DNA of 64,000 bases, from contig CAWBCI010000040.1 in NCBI GenBank assembly GCA_963787195.1, positions 17,220 through 81,219 of the forward strand, read 5' to 3'. This stretch comes from CAWBCI01 sp963787195. Lineage in GTDB: Bacteria; Bacteroidota; Bacteroidia; Bacteroidales; JAGOPY01. The position numbers and the translations under genes are program-made. This document shows positions 44,525 through 54,597 of the stretch, in pieces (the first letter of the stretch is position 1; each line of letters starts with the position of its first letter). Under the pieces are notes generated by a model. It saw only the letters and a list, made by a program, of their open reading frames with translations, was not told the origin of the DNA and searched no databases.

Positions 44525-47240
44525 AATTCAATTCAATTATTTCAACGATGGCCGGCAAACCGATATATGGCAGGCCCGGAAGTCCCATTGGCCAGCCCAG
44601 TGTGCCGGCGGGAAGGTCCTCACGTAATTGAAGGGCTAAAATCAGGCTTTGCCCCCCCACTATTATTTTTACTTTATCCCCTGATTTACGACTTGCACGC
44701 GCTGCGTCTTTCTTATTCACAGCCAGGTATGGCTCAGGAATCCGTTTTCCTACAGCCTCCGAACCGGCGCTGAGTTCCTCTGATCCGAATATGTGGTAAA
44801 GCGGTATCAGCAGCCATTTGTTTTTTTGCGGTATGAAGGCTTCGGGAACGGAGTCAAAATAAGATATTCCGGAAGCTGAATTTATATGTTGAATGAGCCG
44901 TTTACCCGGATTTCCGCCATGCAGGGAACCACCGACTTCTATCTGGTATTTATTGATGGCCTGGACCGAATTCCATCCGGGTGACCAGAAAAAGGGAATA
45001 TCCGATGAAGGAGGTTCACCGTTATAGCCTTCCATAGTGTAGCTCAAGGGGCTGTCAGTATCAATCGGCGGGACCAGCTCGTTTATCGATGTATCGGCAT
45101 GCATTGAAGTCCGGCCACTATAACGATGCGGTTCCCGGGGAATCTTTTGTCCTGCAATCCGGTATTCGGGTGGAGGTGTGATTTCAGAGATACCATTCAG
45201 GGCCGGCACTTCTTTTTCAATAGCTTCGCTAAAGTCTTTAAGGGACTCAAATTCAGCTGTACTACCCAGGCCGCATTCACTTGAAATAGCCCGAAGCCAT
45301 TGCCATCCCGACTGAATTGCATTCGGAGGGACAAAAGTTTCGAAAAAACGTTGTGCTCTCCCTTCGTTGTTTACATAGGTGCCGTGTGATTCAGCTGCAG
45401 GTGCAGCTGAAATAACAATTCCTGCCTTTATAGTAGTATGATTTTCTATATAGTCGAGAACAATGACATTTTCAGTCCTCTCCAGGAATTCCCTGACTTT
45501 TTGTTCAGCGGCCCTGCGGAAGAGATCATTTTCGAGAATGATAAGTGTATCGGGAGTTTCATGAATATTATCTTCCATGATTTCCGAAAACTTCTTTCCT
45601 TCCAGCATGGTAAGCCCAAGACTGTTGGCCTCCTGGAAGATGATCCCCAGGGAGGCGTTCTTATTTTCTTTATACAAGGCTGAGGCTATATTGGATGCCG
45701 CCATCAGGATGGCTTCGTTCCTGCAGGATGTACCCGTGATGATCGCAGGTTTTTCAGCCTTTTTTAAAGTCTCTGCAATTTTAACTGCCAGTTTTTCCTG
45801 GTCCTCGGGCATTGCTTTGGGGGCTGCTGCATTTTCGTCGAGAAGATGTGCTACTGCAAATCCAAACCTGGCAATATCGGCCGGACTGATTATAATTGTT
45901 TCCGAGGCAATGTCATCCAATTTGGTTCCGCAAGGTGTAATCTGAAACAGGGGCCCTTTTTCATCCTGCATAGCTTCACGGATAGCTTTGTCATTCCAGG
46001 TTGGAATATTCAACCCCTTCATATTTTTTACAGGCACATTATTCACGGATTGCCTTATTGCAAGGGCCATCATGGGGGCTGTATTGCTGAGGTCCTCGCC
46101 CAGTACCAGTACCGCATCGGCTTTTTCAACATCCTTCAATGAAGGGCTGCAGGCGGGATTGTCTTTAAGTATACTCCAGGCTAATAAATTCAGGTCATAA
46201 TCAATATCAGACATGCCTGTATAGAAGTCATCATCTCCAACCAGCTTTTTTAAGGCAAAGTTCGATTCGAGTGAAGCTCTCGGAGAACCTATGCCGGCTA
46301 TTTTATTACTCTTTTTGAATATTAGCCTTAATTCGTTGAAGGTCTTGTCCAGATCCAAAGGGATGTTTTCACCGCTTTTCAGATTCCGTTTGTAAGGTGT
46401 TTTAATACGCATGGGCCCATTCATATACTCATAGCCAAATCGTCCTCTGTCACAAAGAAAATAACCATTAACTTCCTGGTTATAGCGGCTCGTGACAGAT
46501 CTTATAGTACCGTAGCGCTCACTATTGATGGTGTTACATCCAAGGCTGCAAAGATTGCAAACCGAAGGCGCGCTGGTAAGGTCCCACTTGCGGGTATAAT
46601 GTTTTTTGAGGGTTTTATCGGTGAATACTCCGGTAGGACAAATCTCCACAAGATTACCGCTGAATTCATTTTCCAGCGGCCCATCAGTATAACGGCCAAA
46701 GTAAACATGATTATGAGAAGCAAAGGCATCCAGATCATGTCCGCCTGCATATTCCTTATAGAACCTTACGCAGCGATAACAGGTGATACATCTGTTCATT
46801 TCATGGTTCAGGAAAGGCCCCAGGTCCTGGTTTCTGAAAGTTCTTTTTGGAAAACGGTAGGTCCGGTAATTATGCCCTGTCATCACGGTCATATCCTGTA
46901 AATGGCATTGCCCGCCCTCGTCGCAGGTCGGACAGTCGTGAGGATGGTTTGTCATGAGACTTTCAATGATGTGAGCATGAAAAGTTTTCACCTCGGGGTC
47001 TTCAAGCGAGATCCTCATACCATCACGAACAGGTTCCATGCAAGCCATCACAAGTTTGCCTTTTTTATCGTTTTCATCCTTGTATTCCTTCACAGCGCAT
47101 TGCCGGCAGGCTCCCACCGAGCCCAGTGCCGGGTGCCAGCAGAAATATGGGAGGTTAAGTTTAGCTGAAAGACAGGCTTCCAGCAGGTTTTTCCCTTCTT
47201 CAAATTCGAATTCCTTATTATCGATATATATCTTAGGCAT
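44517..47240 (-). CDS. nuoG: NADH-quinone oxidoreductase subunit G
   Basis: 907 residues from the ATG at 47240; an earlier in-frame ATG at 47258 lies inside nuoF, while GGAGG sits six bases before the ATG at 47240, two bases after the nuoF stop. The [2Fe-2S] ligands are in CWHPALGSVGACRQC, the N4/N5 ligands in CPTCDEGGQC and CITCYRCVRF. The N7 motif is intact: CNLCSLGC followed by a fourth Cys after 27 residues. The C-terminal molybdopterin-oxidoreductase-like domain is degenerate, as usual in NuoG. It carries electrons from NuoF to NuoI. Confidence 0.95.
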   Translation of the reverse strand: MPKIYIDNKEFEFEEGKNLLEACLSAKLNLPYFCWHPALGSVGACRQCAVKEYKDENDKKGKLVMACMEPVRDGMRISLEDPEVKTFHAHIIESLMTNHPHDCPTCDEGGQCHLQDMTVMTGHNYRTYRFPKRTFRNQDLGPFLNHEMNRCITCYRCVRFYKEYAGGHDLDAFASHNHVYFGRYTDGPLENEFSGNLVEICPTGVFTDKTLKKHYTRKWDLTSAPSVCNLCSLGCNTINSERYGTIRSVTSRYNQEVNGYFLCDRGRFGYEYMNGPMRIKTPYKRNLKSGENIPLDLDKTFNELRLIFKKSNKIAGIGSPRASLESNFALKKLVGDDDFYTGMSDIDYDLNLLAWSILKDNPACSPSLKDVEKADAVLVLGEDLSNTAPMMALAIRQSVNNVPVKNMKGLNIPTWNDKAIREAMQDEKGPLFQITPCGTKLDDIASETIIISPADIARFGFAVAHLLDENAAAPKAMPEDQEKLAVKIAETLKKAEKPAIITGTSCRNEAILMAASNIASALYKENKNASLGIIFQEANSLGLTMLEGKKFSEIMEDNIHETPDTLIILENDLFRRAAEQKVREFLERTENVIVLDYIENHTTIKAGIVISAAPAAESHGTYVNNEGRAQRFFETFVPPNAIQSGWQWLRAISSECGLGSTAEFESLKDFSEAIEKEVPALNGISEITPPPEYRIAGQKIPREPHRYSGRTSMHADTSINELVPPIDTDSPLSYTMEGYNGEPPSSDIPFFWSPGWNSVQAINKYQIEVGGSLHGGNPGKRLIQHINSASGISYFDSVPEAFIPQKNKWLLIPLYHIFGSEELSAGSEAVGKRIPEPYLAVNKKDAARASRKSGDKVKIIVGGQSLILALQLREDLPAGTLGWPMGLPGLPYIGLPAIVEIIELNYE

Positions 47241-47255
47241 GCTTACCTCCAGGGA
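47236..47255 (-). promoter_or_regulatory. Ribosome binding site fixing the nuoG start
   Basis: On the minus strand the sequence reads CTGGAGGTAAGCATG: a GGAGG purine tract, the nuoF stop (TAA) and the nuoG ATG follow each other. Strong Shine-Dalgarno sequences are rare in this window, so this one decides between the two possible starts. Confidence 0.7.
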
Positions 47256-48517
47256 CATTTATGGTCTTGTATATGCTTTTCAAAATCTTCTTTAAAATAT
47301 TTTAGTGCGCTTTGCAGAGGTTCCATTGCCCCGGGAGCAAGTGCGCAATAGGTATGGCCCGGTGCCAGGTAGGATGTATGGAAAGCCAGCGTATCCAGAT
47401 CGCCGGGTTTTCCTGTTCCATCTTCAAGGGCTTTCAGAATTCTTTCTACCCAGGGCAGACCGTCACGGCAGGGGGTACACCAGCCGCAGGATTCTTTAGC
47501 AAAGAACTTTTCAAGATTATGGACAAATCCGACCGGACATGTCCGGTCGTCCAGAATGATAACAGTTCCTGTTCCAAGACGGCTACCGGCCTGCATAATC
47601 GAAGTATAATCCATTTTAAGGTCAAGGTGTTCTTCCACAAGGAAATCCGTTGAGGCTCCTCCTGGCAGGGCAGCCCGGAATTTATAGCCATTTTTCATAC
47701 CTCCGGCATGTTCTTCAATGAGTTCCCGCATGGTGGTGCCCAGGGGGAGTTCCCAGCAAGCGGGATTTTTAACATTCCCGCTCACCCCATAGATTTTCGT
47801 ACCACCTGCCTCTGGTGAAAGGCTGAGGGATTTGAACCATTCAGCTCCATTCAGGATGATATGAGGGATATTGGAAAAGGTTTCCACATTATTCACGATG
47901 GTAGGTTTGCCGAATAAACCGCTAACCTGCGGGAAGGGTGGTTTGGTATGCGGAACACCTCTCCGGCCTTCAAGTGCATTTAAAAGGGCGGTTTCTTCCC
48001 CGCATATATACCTTCCGGCACTTACATGGAGATGCAATTCCAGGTCAAATCCCGATCCCAGGATGTTTTTCCCAAGATAACCTGCCTGATATGCTTCTCT
48101 GATAGCAGTTTCGAGATGATGTTCTGCTGTTTTGTATGCCCAGCGGAGAAAGATATATGCCCCGTGGGCCTGGATAGCAAAAGCACTGATGATCATTCCT
48201 TCGATGAGCTGATGGGGATCCCCTTCGAGCAGGAGGCGGTCCTTGAATGTTCCCGGTTCCATCTCATCGGCATTGCAAACCAGGTATTTAACTTCAGGAG
48301 CATCCTTGCCCATAGGTACAAAGCTCCATTTTTTGCCGGTATTGAACCCGGCACCACCGCGTCCGTTCAGCTCCGATTTCTGAACTTCAGCCGTGATATC
48401 AGCCGGCTCCATTTTAAGAGCTTTCCTGAGTGCCTGATAGCCCTCAGACTTTTCATACTCATTCAGGCTGAAAGGCTGTTTACCGGGTCTGATATTTTTA
48501 GTGAGAGGTTTTTCCAT
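47243..48517 (-). CDS. nuoF: NADH-quinone oxidoreductase subunit F, NADH/FMN-binding
   Basis: 424 residues. GRGGAGFNTGKKWSF is the NADH-binding glycine-rich segment, YLVCNADEMEPGTFKDR and YICGEETALLNALEG line the FMN pocket, and ESCGWCTPCRDG with a fourth cysteine in GHTYCALAPG binds cluster N3. It accepts hydride from NADH and starts the electron chain. Its presence with nuoE and nuoG shows that this complex uses NADH rather than a ferredoxin-type partner. Confidence 0.95.
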   Translation of the reverse strand: MEKPLTKNIRPGKQPFSLNEYEKSEGYQALRKALKMEPADITAEVQKSELNGRGGAGFNTGKKWSFVPMGKDAPEVKYLVCNADEMEPGTFKDRLLLEGDPHQLIEGMIISAFAIQAHGAYIFLRWAYKTAEHHLETAIREAYQAGYLGKNILGSGFDLELHLHVSAGRYICGEETALLNALEGRRGVPHTKPPFPQVSGLFGKPTIVNNVETFSNIPHIILNGAEWFKSLSLSPEAGGTKIYGVSGNVKNPACWELPLGTTMRELIEEHAGGMKNGYKFRAALPGGASTDFLVEEHLDLKMDYTSIMQAGSRLGTGTVIILDDRTCPVGFVHNLEKFFAKESCGWCTPCRDGLPWVERILKALEDGTGKPGDLDTLAFHTSYLAPGHTYCALAPGAMEPLQSALKYFKEDFEKHIQDHKCPWR

Positions 48518-48532
48518 TTTTATATGAAACTG

Positions 48533-48997
48533 TCATTCGTATTTTTCCAGGATATCATCCAGCATCCCGTTTTGTACATCGTTGAATGTATCATTATCTA
48601 TCATTATGGATGGTGAATGATCACAATTTCCGAGACATTGTATGGGTAAAAGGGTGAATCGACCATCCTTGCTGGTTTCACCGTAGCTTATGTTCAGTTT
48701 ATCAGAGAGTTGCGATTTGATGGTTTCACAGCCTTTGATCCAGCAACTGATACTGTCGCAAACCAGGATTACGTGCCTTCCGACGGATTTGCGGAAGATC
48801 AGGTTGTAAAAAGTGGCGACACTGTCAACTTCAGAGGGTGACATTTCAAGGAATGCAGCGATATCTTCCAGGGCCTCATCGCTAACCCAGCTTCGTTCAC
48901 CCTGCACGATCTTTAAAGCATCCAGGCAGGCTGCACTTTTCCTTGGAAATTTTTTAATTTCCTCTTCTATCTTTTGTATTTCAATCGTTGATAACAT
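48533..48997 (-). CDS. nuoE: NADH-quinone oxidoreductase subunit E, [2Fe-2S]
   Basis: 154 residues. The cluster N1a ligands are in CDSISCWIKGC and CLGNCDHSPSIMID; the N-terminal half is the helical thioredoxin-like extension with SEVDSVATFYNLIF. It pairs with NuoF in the NADH module. It lies 15 bases upstream of nuoF and 25 bases downstream of nuoCD. Confidence 0.95.
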   Translation of the reverse strand: MLSTIEIQKIEEEIKKFPRKSAACLDALKIVQGERSWVSDEALEDIAAFLEMSPSEVDSVATFYNLIFRKSVGRHVILVCDSISCWIKGCETIKSQLSDKLNISYGETSKDGRFTLLPIQCLGNCDHSPSIMIDNDTFNDVQNGMLDDILEKYE

Positions 48998-49022
48998 TTA
49001 TCCATATCATATTAATAATAAA

Positions 49023-50762
49023 TTACCTGTCAACATCCGATAACACAAAATCAATGCTGCCAAGGATAGAAACCAGGTCGGCAACAGTATAACCCTTGCT
49101 TATAAATGGGATCATTTGCATATGGGCAAAGGAAGGGGTCCGTATCCTTGTCCGGTATGAACTGGTATTCCCGTTACTTATGAGGTAATAGCCGTTATAT
49201 CCTTTCGAAGCTTCTATCCCGCCAAAAGCCTCACCTTCCGGAATTACCGGTCCCCAGCTTACATTCAAAAAGTGATTGATTAGTGTTTCGATATCATGCA
49301 TGGTCTGTTCCTTTCTTGGCGGAGTTGTGAGAGGATGATCAGATTTATAGGGTCCGGCGGGCATATTTTTGACGCATTGTTCAATGATCCGCAGACTTTG
49401 TCTCATCTCTTCAATTCTCACCAAGGCCCTGTCATAACCATCGCCGTTATGCCCCAGGGGTATATCAAAATCAAACTGATCGTAACCTGAATAGGGACGT
49501 TTTTTCCGGAAATCCCAGTCAAATCCCGTGGCCCGCAATCCCGGCCCGGTAACACCCCATTCAATTGCTTCTTTGGTATTGTAAATGCCGATGCCCCTTG
49601 TACGGCTCTTGAAAATGCTGTTTTTCATAACCAGGCCGTCATATTCTTTCAGTCTTTTCGGAAAATATTTAAGAAATTCCTGCACAGGCTTTTCCCATCC
49701 CTGCGGCAGGTCCTGAGCTACCCCACCTATGCGGAACCAGCCAGGGTGCATCCTGGCGCCGGTAATATCGCCTATTATATCAAGCACTTTTTCCCGGTCG
49801 CTGAACATATAGAATACCGGGGATAATTGTCCCACATCCTGGGCATAGGTTCCGTACCAGACGAGATGACTTGAGATCCGGAACAGTTCACTCAGCATAA
49901 CACGGATAACTTTTGCCCTGTCGGGTACTTCAATGCCCGCGAGCTTTTCCGCGGCCTGTAAATAGGCTAGATTATTCAGTACACCACCCAGGTAGTCGAC
50001 CCTGTCGGTATAGGGTATATAGGAATGCCAGGTCTGCCTTTCCCCCATTTTTTCCGCACCGCGGTGGTGAAATCCGATATCGGGGGCTATATCGATAATA
50101 TCTTCCCCGCTTAACTGCAATACAAGTCTCAGCACTCCATGGGTGCCCGGGTGCTGAGGCCCCAGGTTCAGGAACATGAAATCGGAATCTTTTGTAAATC
50201 GCTTCATTCCCCATTCTTCCGGTTCAAAACGCAATTTGTCCTCATCTTTTTCCATTTCAGAATCCGGAAGCAGAAAAGGAGCAAGCTCTGTTGCCCTGGC
50301 AGGATGTTCCTTTCTGAGTGGGTGCCCCTTCCAACCGCGTGGCATCAGGATCCTGGACAGATGGGGATGCCCGCTGAATTTGATGCCAAACATATCGTAA
50401 ACCTCCCTTTCATACCAGTTTGCCGAGGGCCATATGTTAGTGATACTGGGAAGAGTGGGGTATTCATCCTTTAAGCCGACCTTAATCCTGATATCCTCGT
50501 TACGTGAATATGATAAAAGATGATAAACAACGACAAATGGTGTCTTCTGGTGTTTTTCATGTCTTGAATAAGCTCTCATATCTATTGCTGTGAGATCGCA
50601 TAGCATTTCGAAGGGTTTTTCTATATCATTTTTCAGATAAGAAAGAAGCGGGGCTGCATATTCTGCGGATATCCACAAGGTGAGGATATCATCTTTAGTT
50701 TCCTGGACTGTAATATCCGTATCAGAAAATCTTTGCTTAATATCTTTCAGAATGTCATTCAT
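49023..50762 (-). CDS. nuoCD: NADH-quinone oxidoreductase fused subunits C and D
   Basis: 579 residues. Residues ~1-180 are the NuoC part, with WPSANWYEREVYDMFGI and HPLRKEHPAR. The NuoD part follows without a stop: NLGPQHPGTHGVLRLVLQL, GFHHRGAEKMGERQTWHSY and a long helical region ending with SILGSIDFVLSDVDR. NuoD forms the quinone-reducing cavity with NuoB and NuoH. The C-D fusion is common in some bacterial lineages, including enterobacteria and many Bacteroidota. Confidence 0.95.
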   Translation of the reverse strand: MNDILKDIKQRFSDTDITVQETKDDILTLWISAEYAAPLLSYLKNDIEKPFEMLCDLTAIDMRAYSRHEKHQKTPFVVVYHLLSYSRNEDIRIKVGLKDEYPTLPSITNIWPSANWYEREVYDMFGIKFSGHPHLSRILMPRGWKGHPLRKEHPARATELAPFLLPDSEMEKDEDKLRFEPEEWGMKRFTKDSDFMFLNLGPQHPGTHGVLRLVLQLSGEDIIDIAPDIGFHHRGAEKMGERQTWHSYIPYTDRVDYLGGVLNNLAYLQAAEKLAGIEVPDRAKVIRVMLSELFRISSHLVWYGTYAQDVGQLSPVFYMFSDREKVLDIIGDITGARMHPGWFRIGGVAQDLPQGWEKPVQEFLKYFPKRLKEYDGLVMKNSIFKSRTRGIGIYNTKEAIEWGVTGPGLRATGFDWDFRKKRPYSGYDQFDFDIPLGHNGDGYDRALVRIEEMRQSLRIIEQCVKNMPAGPYKSDHPLTTPPRKEQTMHDIETLINHFLNVSWGPVIPEGEAFGGIEASKGYNGYYLISNGNTSSYRTRIRTPSFAHMQMIPFISKGYTVADLVSILGSIDFVLSDVDR

Positions 50763-50783
50763 AACAAACCTTAATTCAGAGTA

Positions 50784-51428
50784 TTAAATTTCCAGAATAT
50801 CGGGTGGACTAAGTTTCGTAGCCTTCATCCTTTGTTCCCGTTTTTTTTCCTTCATCGATACGGTTTGTGGTTTAGATACTCCCTGTGGGCCTATCCGCCA
50901 GCTCAGAGGCCTCTTTTCATTACCTACTTGTTCTCTCAGCATCATCAGGCCTTCCATAAAAGCATCAGGCCTGGGTGGGCAACCGGCAACATAAACATCC
51001 ACCGGCAGAAATTTATCGACACCCTGAACCACGCTGTATATATCATACATCCCTCCCGAATTTGCACAGGAACCCATGGAAATGACCCATTTGGGTTCCA
51101 TCATTTGTTCGTAGAGTTTTTTGACAATAGGGGCCATCTTGATGAAAACTGTTCCGGCTACTATCATAAGGTCGGCTTCACGGGGCGTTCCCCGGATGAC
51201 TTCAGACCCAAAGCGGGCAATATCGTAACGGCTGGTGAGGCTTGTTGCCATTTCGACATAGCAGCATGATAGGCCGAAATTAAAAGGCCAGATAGAATTT
51301 TTACGACCCCATGCCAGCATATCCTGAAGCCGGCTGAAAACTATACTCTGTTTCAGGGCATCTTCAAAAGAATAATTTCCAGAGGAAGTTATTAAAGGCT
51401 CATTTACATCAGATAACCACCATTTCAT
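50784..51428 (-). CDS. nuoB: NADH-quinone oxidoreductase subunit B, cluster N2
   Basis: 214 residues. The N2 ligands are in GLSCCYVEMA (adjacent cysteines), VISMGSCANSGGMY and VYVAGCPPRPDAFMEG. This is the last iron-sulfur cluster before quinone. The C-terminal ~40 residues are basic and hydrophilic (KEKKREQRMKATK), longer than in the minimal subunit. It follows nuoA by 18 bases. Confidence 0.95.
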   Translation of the reverse strand: MKWWLSDVNEPLITSSGNYSFEDALKQSIVFSRLQDMLAWGRKNSIWPFNFGLSCCYVEMATSLTSRYDIARFGSEVIRGTPREADLMIVAGTVFIKMAPIVKKLYEQMMEPKWVISMGSCANSGGMYDIYSVVQGVDKFLPVDVYVAGCPPRPDAFMEGLMMLREQVGNEKRPLSWRIGPQGVSKPQTVSMKEKKREQRMKATKLSPPDILEI

Positions 51429-51446
51429 ATCTTCAAAATATAAATT

Positions 51447-51884
51447 TTAATCAGCTAAATTCTTCTTTTCTTTTTTATGGAATGCATCCAGGATTTGCTT
51501 TCCAGTCGTCTCAAAATCAAGGGCACCCGTACGCCATTCATACAACAGGACGACGAAAAGGATCAGGATAAATATGAGCACACTTAAAAATCCGGCCCAT
51601 CCAAGCTCTCTGAATGCTATAGCCCAGCTTATGATAAAAACCGATTCTATATCGAACAATACGAAGAACATGGCTATGAGATAAAATCTGGCAGGAAAAC
51701 GTAAACGGGCCGAACCGGTGACATCAATACCCGATTCGTAGGGCTCACTCCGCGAATGATCTTTAGTTTTTTGTCCTAAATAATAAGAAAGGCCTAACAT
51801 CGCGCTGACAACCAGAAATACGGCAGCAGCATAAATTATCAGGGGCCATACTATGTTTTCATGAATCAGACTGTAATCTGTCAT
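51447..51884 (-). CDS. nuoA: NADH-quinone oxidoreductase subunit A
   Basis: 145 residues, three membrane helices. SRSEPYESGIDVTGSARLRF is the conserved loop, and YLIAMFFVLFDIESVFIISW forms the second helix with its acidic residues. It is the first gene of the operon, which runs without a break through nuoN and spans about 14.7 kb. Confidence 0.95.
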   Translation of the reverse strand: MTDYSLIHENIVWPLIIYAAAVFLVVSAMLGLSYYLGQKTKDHSRSEPYESGIDVTGSARLRFPARFYLIAMFFVLFDIESVFIISWAIAFRELGWAGFLSVLIFILILFVVLLYEWRTGALDFETTGKQILDAFHKKEKKNLAD

Positions 51885-51906
51885 ATTTTAAATCTTCATT
51901 TATGAA

Positions 51907-51938
51907 TAAAGATATAACATAGAAAATGGAAATTCAAT
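51907..51938 (-). promoter_or_regulatory. Possible promoter of the nuo operon
   Basis: On the minus strand a TTG (51937-51935) is followed, 19 bases later, by TATCTTTA (51914-51907), about 20 bases upstream of the nuoA ATG. It partly matches the Bacteroidota -33 TTTG and -7 TAnnTTTG pattern. The match is weak. Confidence 0.25.
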
Positions 51939-52143
51939 TCCTGTTCCATGCTTTAAATATTAATTCAAATGACTGATTGCATGAATGATATACATTTTCC
52001 TGATCCATACCTGAATTTTAAGATGTGGAATCGTGGCGGGAAATCGTGGAAAAGGCTCTACATAAATGCTCATTAGGGATAATCCATGGTTGAACTGAAA
52101 AGCTATGGCCTGACTGAGCTTGCGATCGGATTATGCAGGGATA

Positions 52144-54597
52144 TTAGATTGTTTTAAGTCTTGCAACTTCATCCAAAAGTTGCTGCAATTGCTCAAAATG
52201 AAATGGCTTTCCCAGAACATATTCTATTCCGTGTTTGATTTTGATTTTCTCATCTATCTCAGCTGCCCATCCCGAAACAATAGCTACTTTTAATTTGCCT
52301 TTATATTTTTCCTTAATAATATCTGCCAGTTGCCACCCGTTCATTTCTGGCATACCTAAATCAGTAATTACAAGGTCATAGGTTTTTTGCTGAAGACATT
52401 CCAGTGCTTCTTTCCCGCTGCTTACCGTATCTCCTTTATGGCCCAGGATTTCGAGCATAGGCAATATAATATCCCTTATTAATTTATCATCTTCTACCCA
52501 CAATATAGTCACGGGACCAAAATTTGCAACTACTGTTTCTTCATCCTTTATTTCAATTTCTTCTTCTTTAATAATTATTTCAATGTGCGGAAAAGATATT
52601 TCAATTATAGTACCTTGCCCGGGCTCAGAATGTTTAATATAAATAGCTCCGCTATGCTCTTTAATAATACTATATGCTCCACTCATACCAAGGCCCCTTC
52701 CGACGGCAATTTCTTTGGTCGTGAAAAAGGGCTGGAATATCCTGGATTTAGTCTCCTCATCCATGCCTATCCCCTGATCACGTATTGTTACATAAACATT
52801 TAAGGAATCTTCCCAGGTCTCTACCAGGATTTTTCCTCCTTCCGGCATGGCTTCAATACTGTTTTTGATTATATTATAAAACACCGCTCTTAATTCACCT
52901 TCACTGCCGGATATATCAGGAATTTCAGCAAAATCAGTCTGAATTTCTATTTTAAATCCTTTTTTAGCTACTTCATCTTTCCACATAGGTCGCAACTGGC
53001 TTATTACTTCTTCTATAAGTATATTCAGATTAAGGGGGGAATATTGACTCTCAGCCTGCTTTTTCCCGCCAAAGCGTTGTAAGACCTGGACGCGGGTAGT
53101 GGCATCTTTGACTACAGTAATAATAGTTTTTAAATATTTAAGGGTGCTTTCCGAAAAATTTGATTCGTGCATCGCGAGTTCAAGATTTCCGGATATTGCA
53201 TGGAGAGAATTATTAAAGTCATGTGCCACGGCTGATGCCATTTCACCTATGATTCCCTGACGCTGATTTTCAAGGAATGCTTTCTCAGCCAGTTTACGTT
53301 GGGTAATATCCTCAAATATAGTAGCAAATTGAGCATTACCGGTTGAAAAAACTGAAATGAAAAAATGCTTTTCCATGGGGGCAAAATAGGTTTCGAATTG
53401 AACGGGCTTCCCGGTTTTAGTGACTTCCTCATAGATTGGCAGGTAAGGAGGCTCAGTGGTGCCGTATATTTCAGAAGCGGGCTTGTTCAGAACATCTTCC
53501 CTTTTTAAACCAAGGATCTTTTCATAAGTCGGATTTACATCCAGTACCTTGTAATCAATAGCTTCAACCTTATGGTTGTAAATCAATTCATGAAGTGCCA
53601 CTCCTTCAAGCATAGATTCGAAAAGTGATTTAAATCTCAGATCGCTTTCCCTTAAAGCCAGCTCCGCTTTTTTACGGTCGCTAATGTCCATGTATGAACC
53701 GAGAACACCACTGACTTCTCCTTTTGAATTTCGCAAAGGGAGTTTGCTTGTAAGAATTGTTATCGTGTCACCTTCCGGCGTCGTCTGTTGTTCTTCTATA
53801 TTTATTTTTTGTATCCCTGTCCTGATCACCTGTAAGTCATCACTACGGTATTTGTCAGCATCCTTATGCCAGCCCATCTGAAAATCATCTTTCCCAATAA
53901 TGTCCTCAGGCCCGGAAAATCCCGCATCCAGGGCAAAGGCTGTATTACAACCAAGATATTTCAGATCTTTGTCCTTCCAGAAAACCCTTACAGGTATGGC
54001 ATTGATGATACCTCCAAATAGCTGCTTTGATGAACGCAGGGCTTCTTCCACCTTTTTGTGTTCGGTTATATCTATTAAAGTTGCAATACATTGCTTCAAA
54101 TCTTCATCTGCGATGCCGCTCAATAAGACACAAATGGAAGAATCGTCTTCGGTTTTAAGATTCAGCTCGCAGGATACCCTGGTCTTGCTTGCAAAGACCT
54201 TCTTGAGGAATCTATTGAAGATTGGCAGTGTTTCCTGGCTAATAAAAAAGCCGAACAGGCTGTTTTTCAGAACTGAGATTTTCTTACCGAGCATTTTTGC
54301 CCCCAGAAGGTTTAACTCGAGGATTTTACCTTCAGGGGAAAATGTAAAATATGCTGTGGGAGCTGTACGGTATAATTCAATATATTTATCATTCGCAATA
54401 TCTGTGTCAATTTTTGCCCTTACGAGTTCTGCATTCATTATTTCCAGTTCAATCTGGTGTACTTTAAGTTCGTGTATAATTTTCAGGGCATTACTTTCAA
54501 AGAAGAGGGGTGAAAATGAGTCCTCTTTATTTTTAAGCTGATCAAGAGCTTTTTTGCGTAATTTGACTTTATATGATTTTTCAGTGTTTTTTTTCAT
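52144..54597 (-). CDS. Multi-PAS hybrid histidine kinase
   Basis: 817 residues from the ATG at 54597 (a TTG three codons upstream is less likely). No membrane segment is visible, so it is a soluble sensor. Three PAS-type domains lie at about 80-190, 190-305 and 310-430, the first two ending in DITEH and DISDRK. The kinase part has AVAHDFNNSLHAI (phospho-acceptor His459), an ATPase domain with RDQGIGMDEETKSRIFQPFF and GRGLGMSG, and a C-terminal receiver with ITDLGMPEMNGWQ (phospho-acceptor Asp746). No DNA-binding output is present, so a partner response regulator is expected elsewhere. It stands alone. Confidence 0.9.
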   Translation of the reverse strand: MKKNTEKSYKVKLRKKALDQLKNKEDSFSPLFFESNALKIIHELKVHQIELEIMNAELVRAKIDTDIANDKYIELYRTAPTAYFTFSPEGKILELNLLGAKMLGKKISVLKNSLFGFFISQETLPIFNRFLKKVFASKTRVSCELNLKTEDDSSICVLLSGIADEDLKQCIATLIDITEHKKVEEALRSSKQLFGGIINAIPVRVFWKDKDLKYLGCNTAFALDAGFSGPEDIIGKDDFQMGWHKDADKYRSDDLQVIRTGIQKINIEEQQTTPEGDTITILTSKLPLRNSKGEVSGVLGSYMDISDRKKAELALRESDLRFKSLFESMLEGVALHELIYNHKVEAIDYKVLDVNPTYEKILGLKREDVLNKPASEIYGTTEPPYLPIYEEVTKTGKPVQFETYFAPMEKHFFISVFSTGNAQFATIFEDITQRKLAEKAFLENQRQGIIGEMASAVAHDFNNSLHAISGNLELAMHESNFSESTLKYLKTIITVVKDATTRVQVLQRFGGKKQAESQYSPLNLNILIEEVISQLRPMWKDEVAKKGFKIEIQTDFAEIPDISGSEGELRAVFYNIIKNSIEAMPEGGKILVETWEDSLNVYVTIRDQGIGMDEETKSRIFQPFFTTKEIAVGRGLGMSGAYSIIKEHSGAIYIKHSEPGQGTIIEISFPHIEIIIKEEEIEIKDEETVVANFGPVTILWVEDDKLIRDIILPMLEILGHKGDTVSSGKEALECLQQKTYDLVITDLGMPEMNGWQLADIIKEKYKGKLKVAIVSGWAAEIDEKIKIKHGIEYVLGKPFHFEQLQQLLDEVARLKTI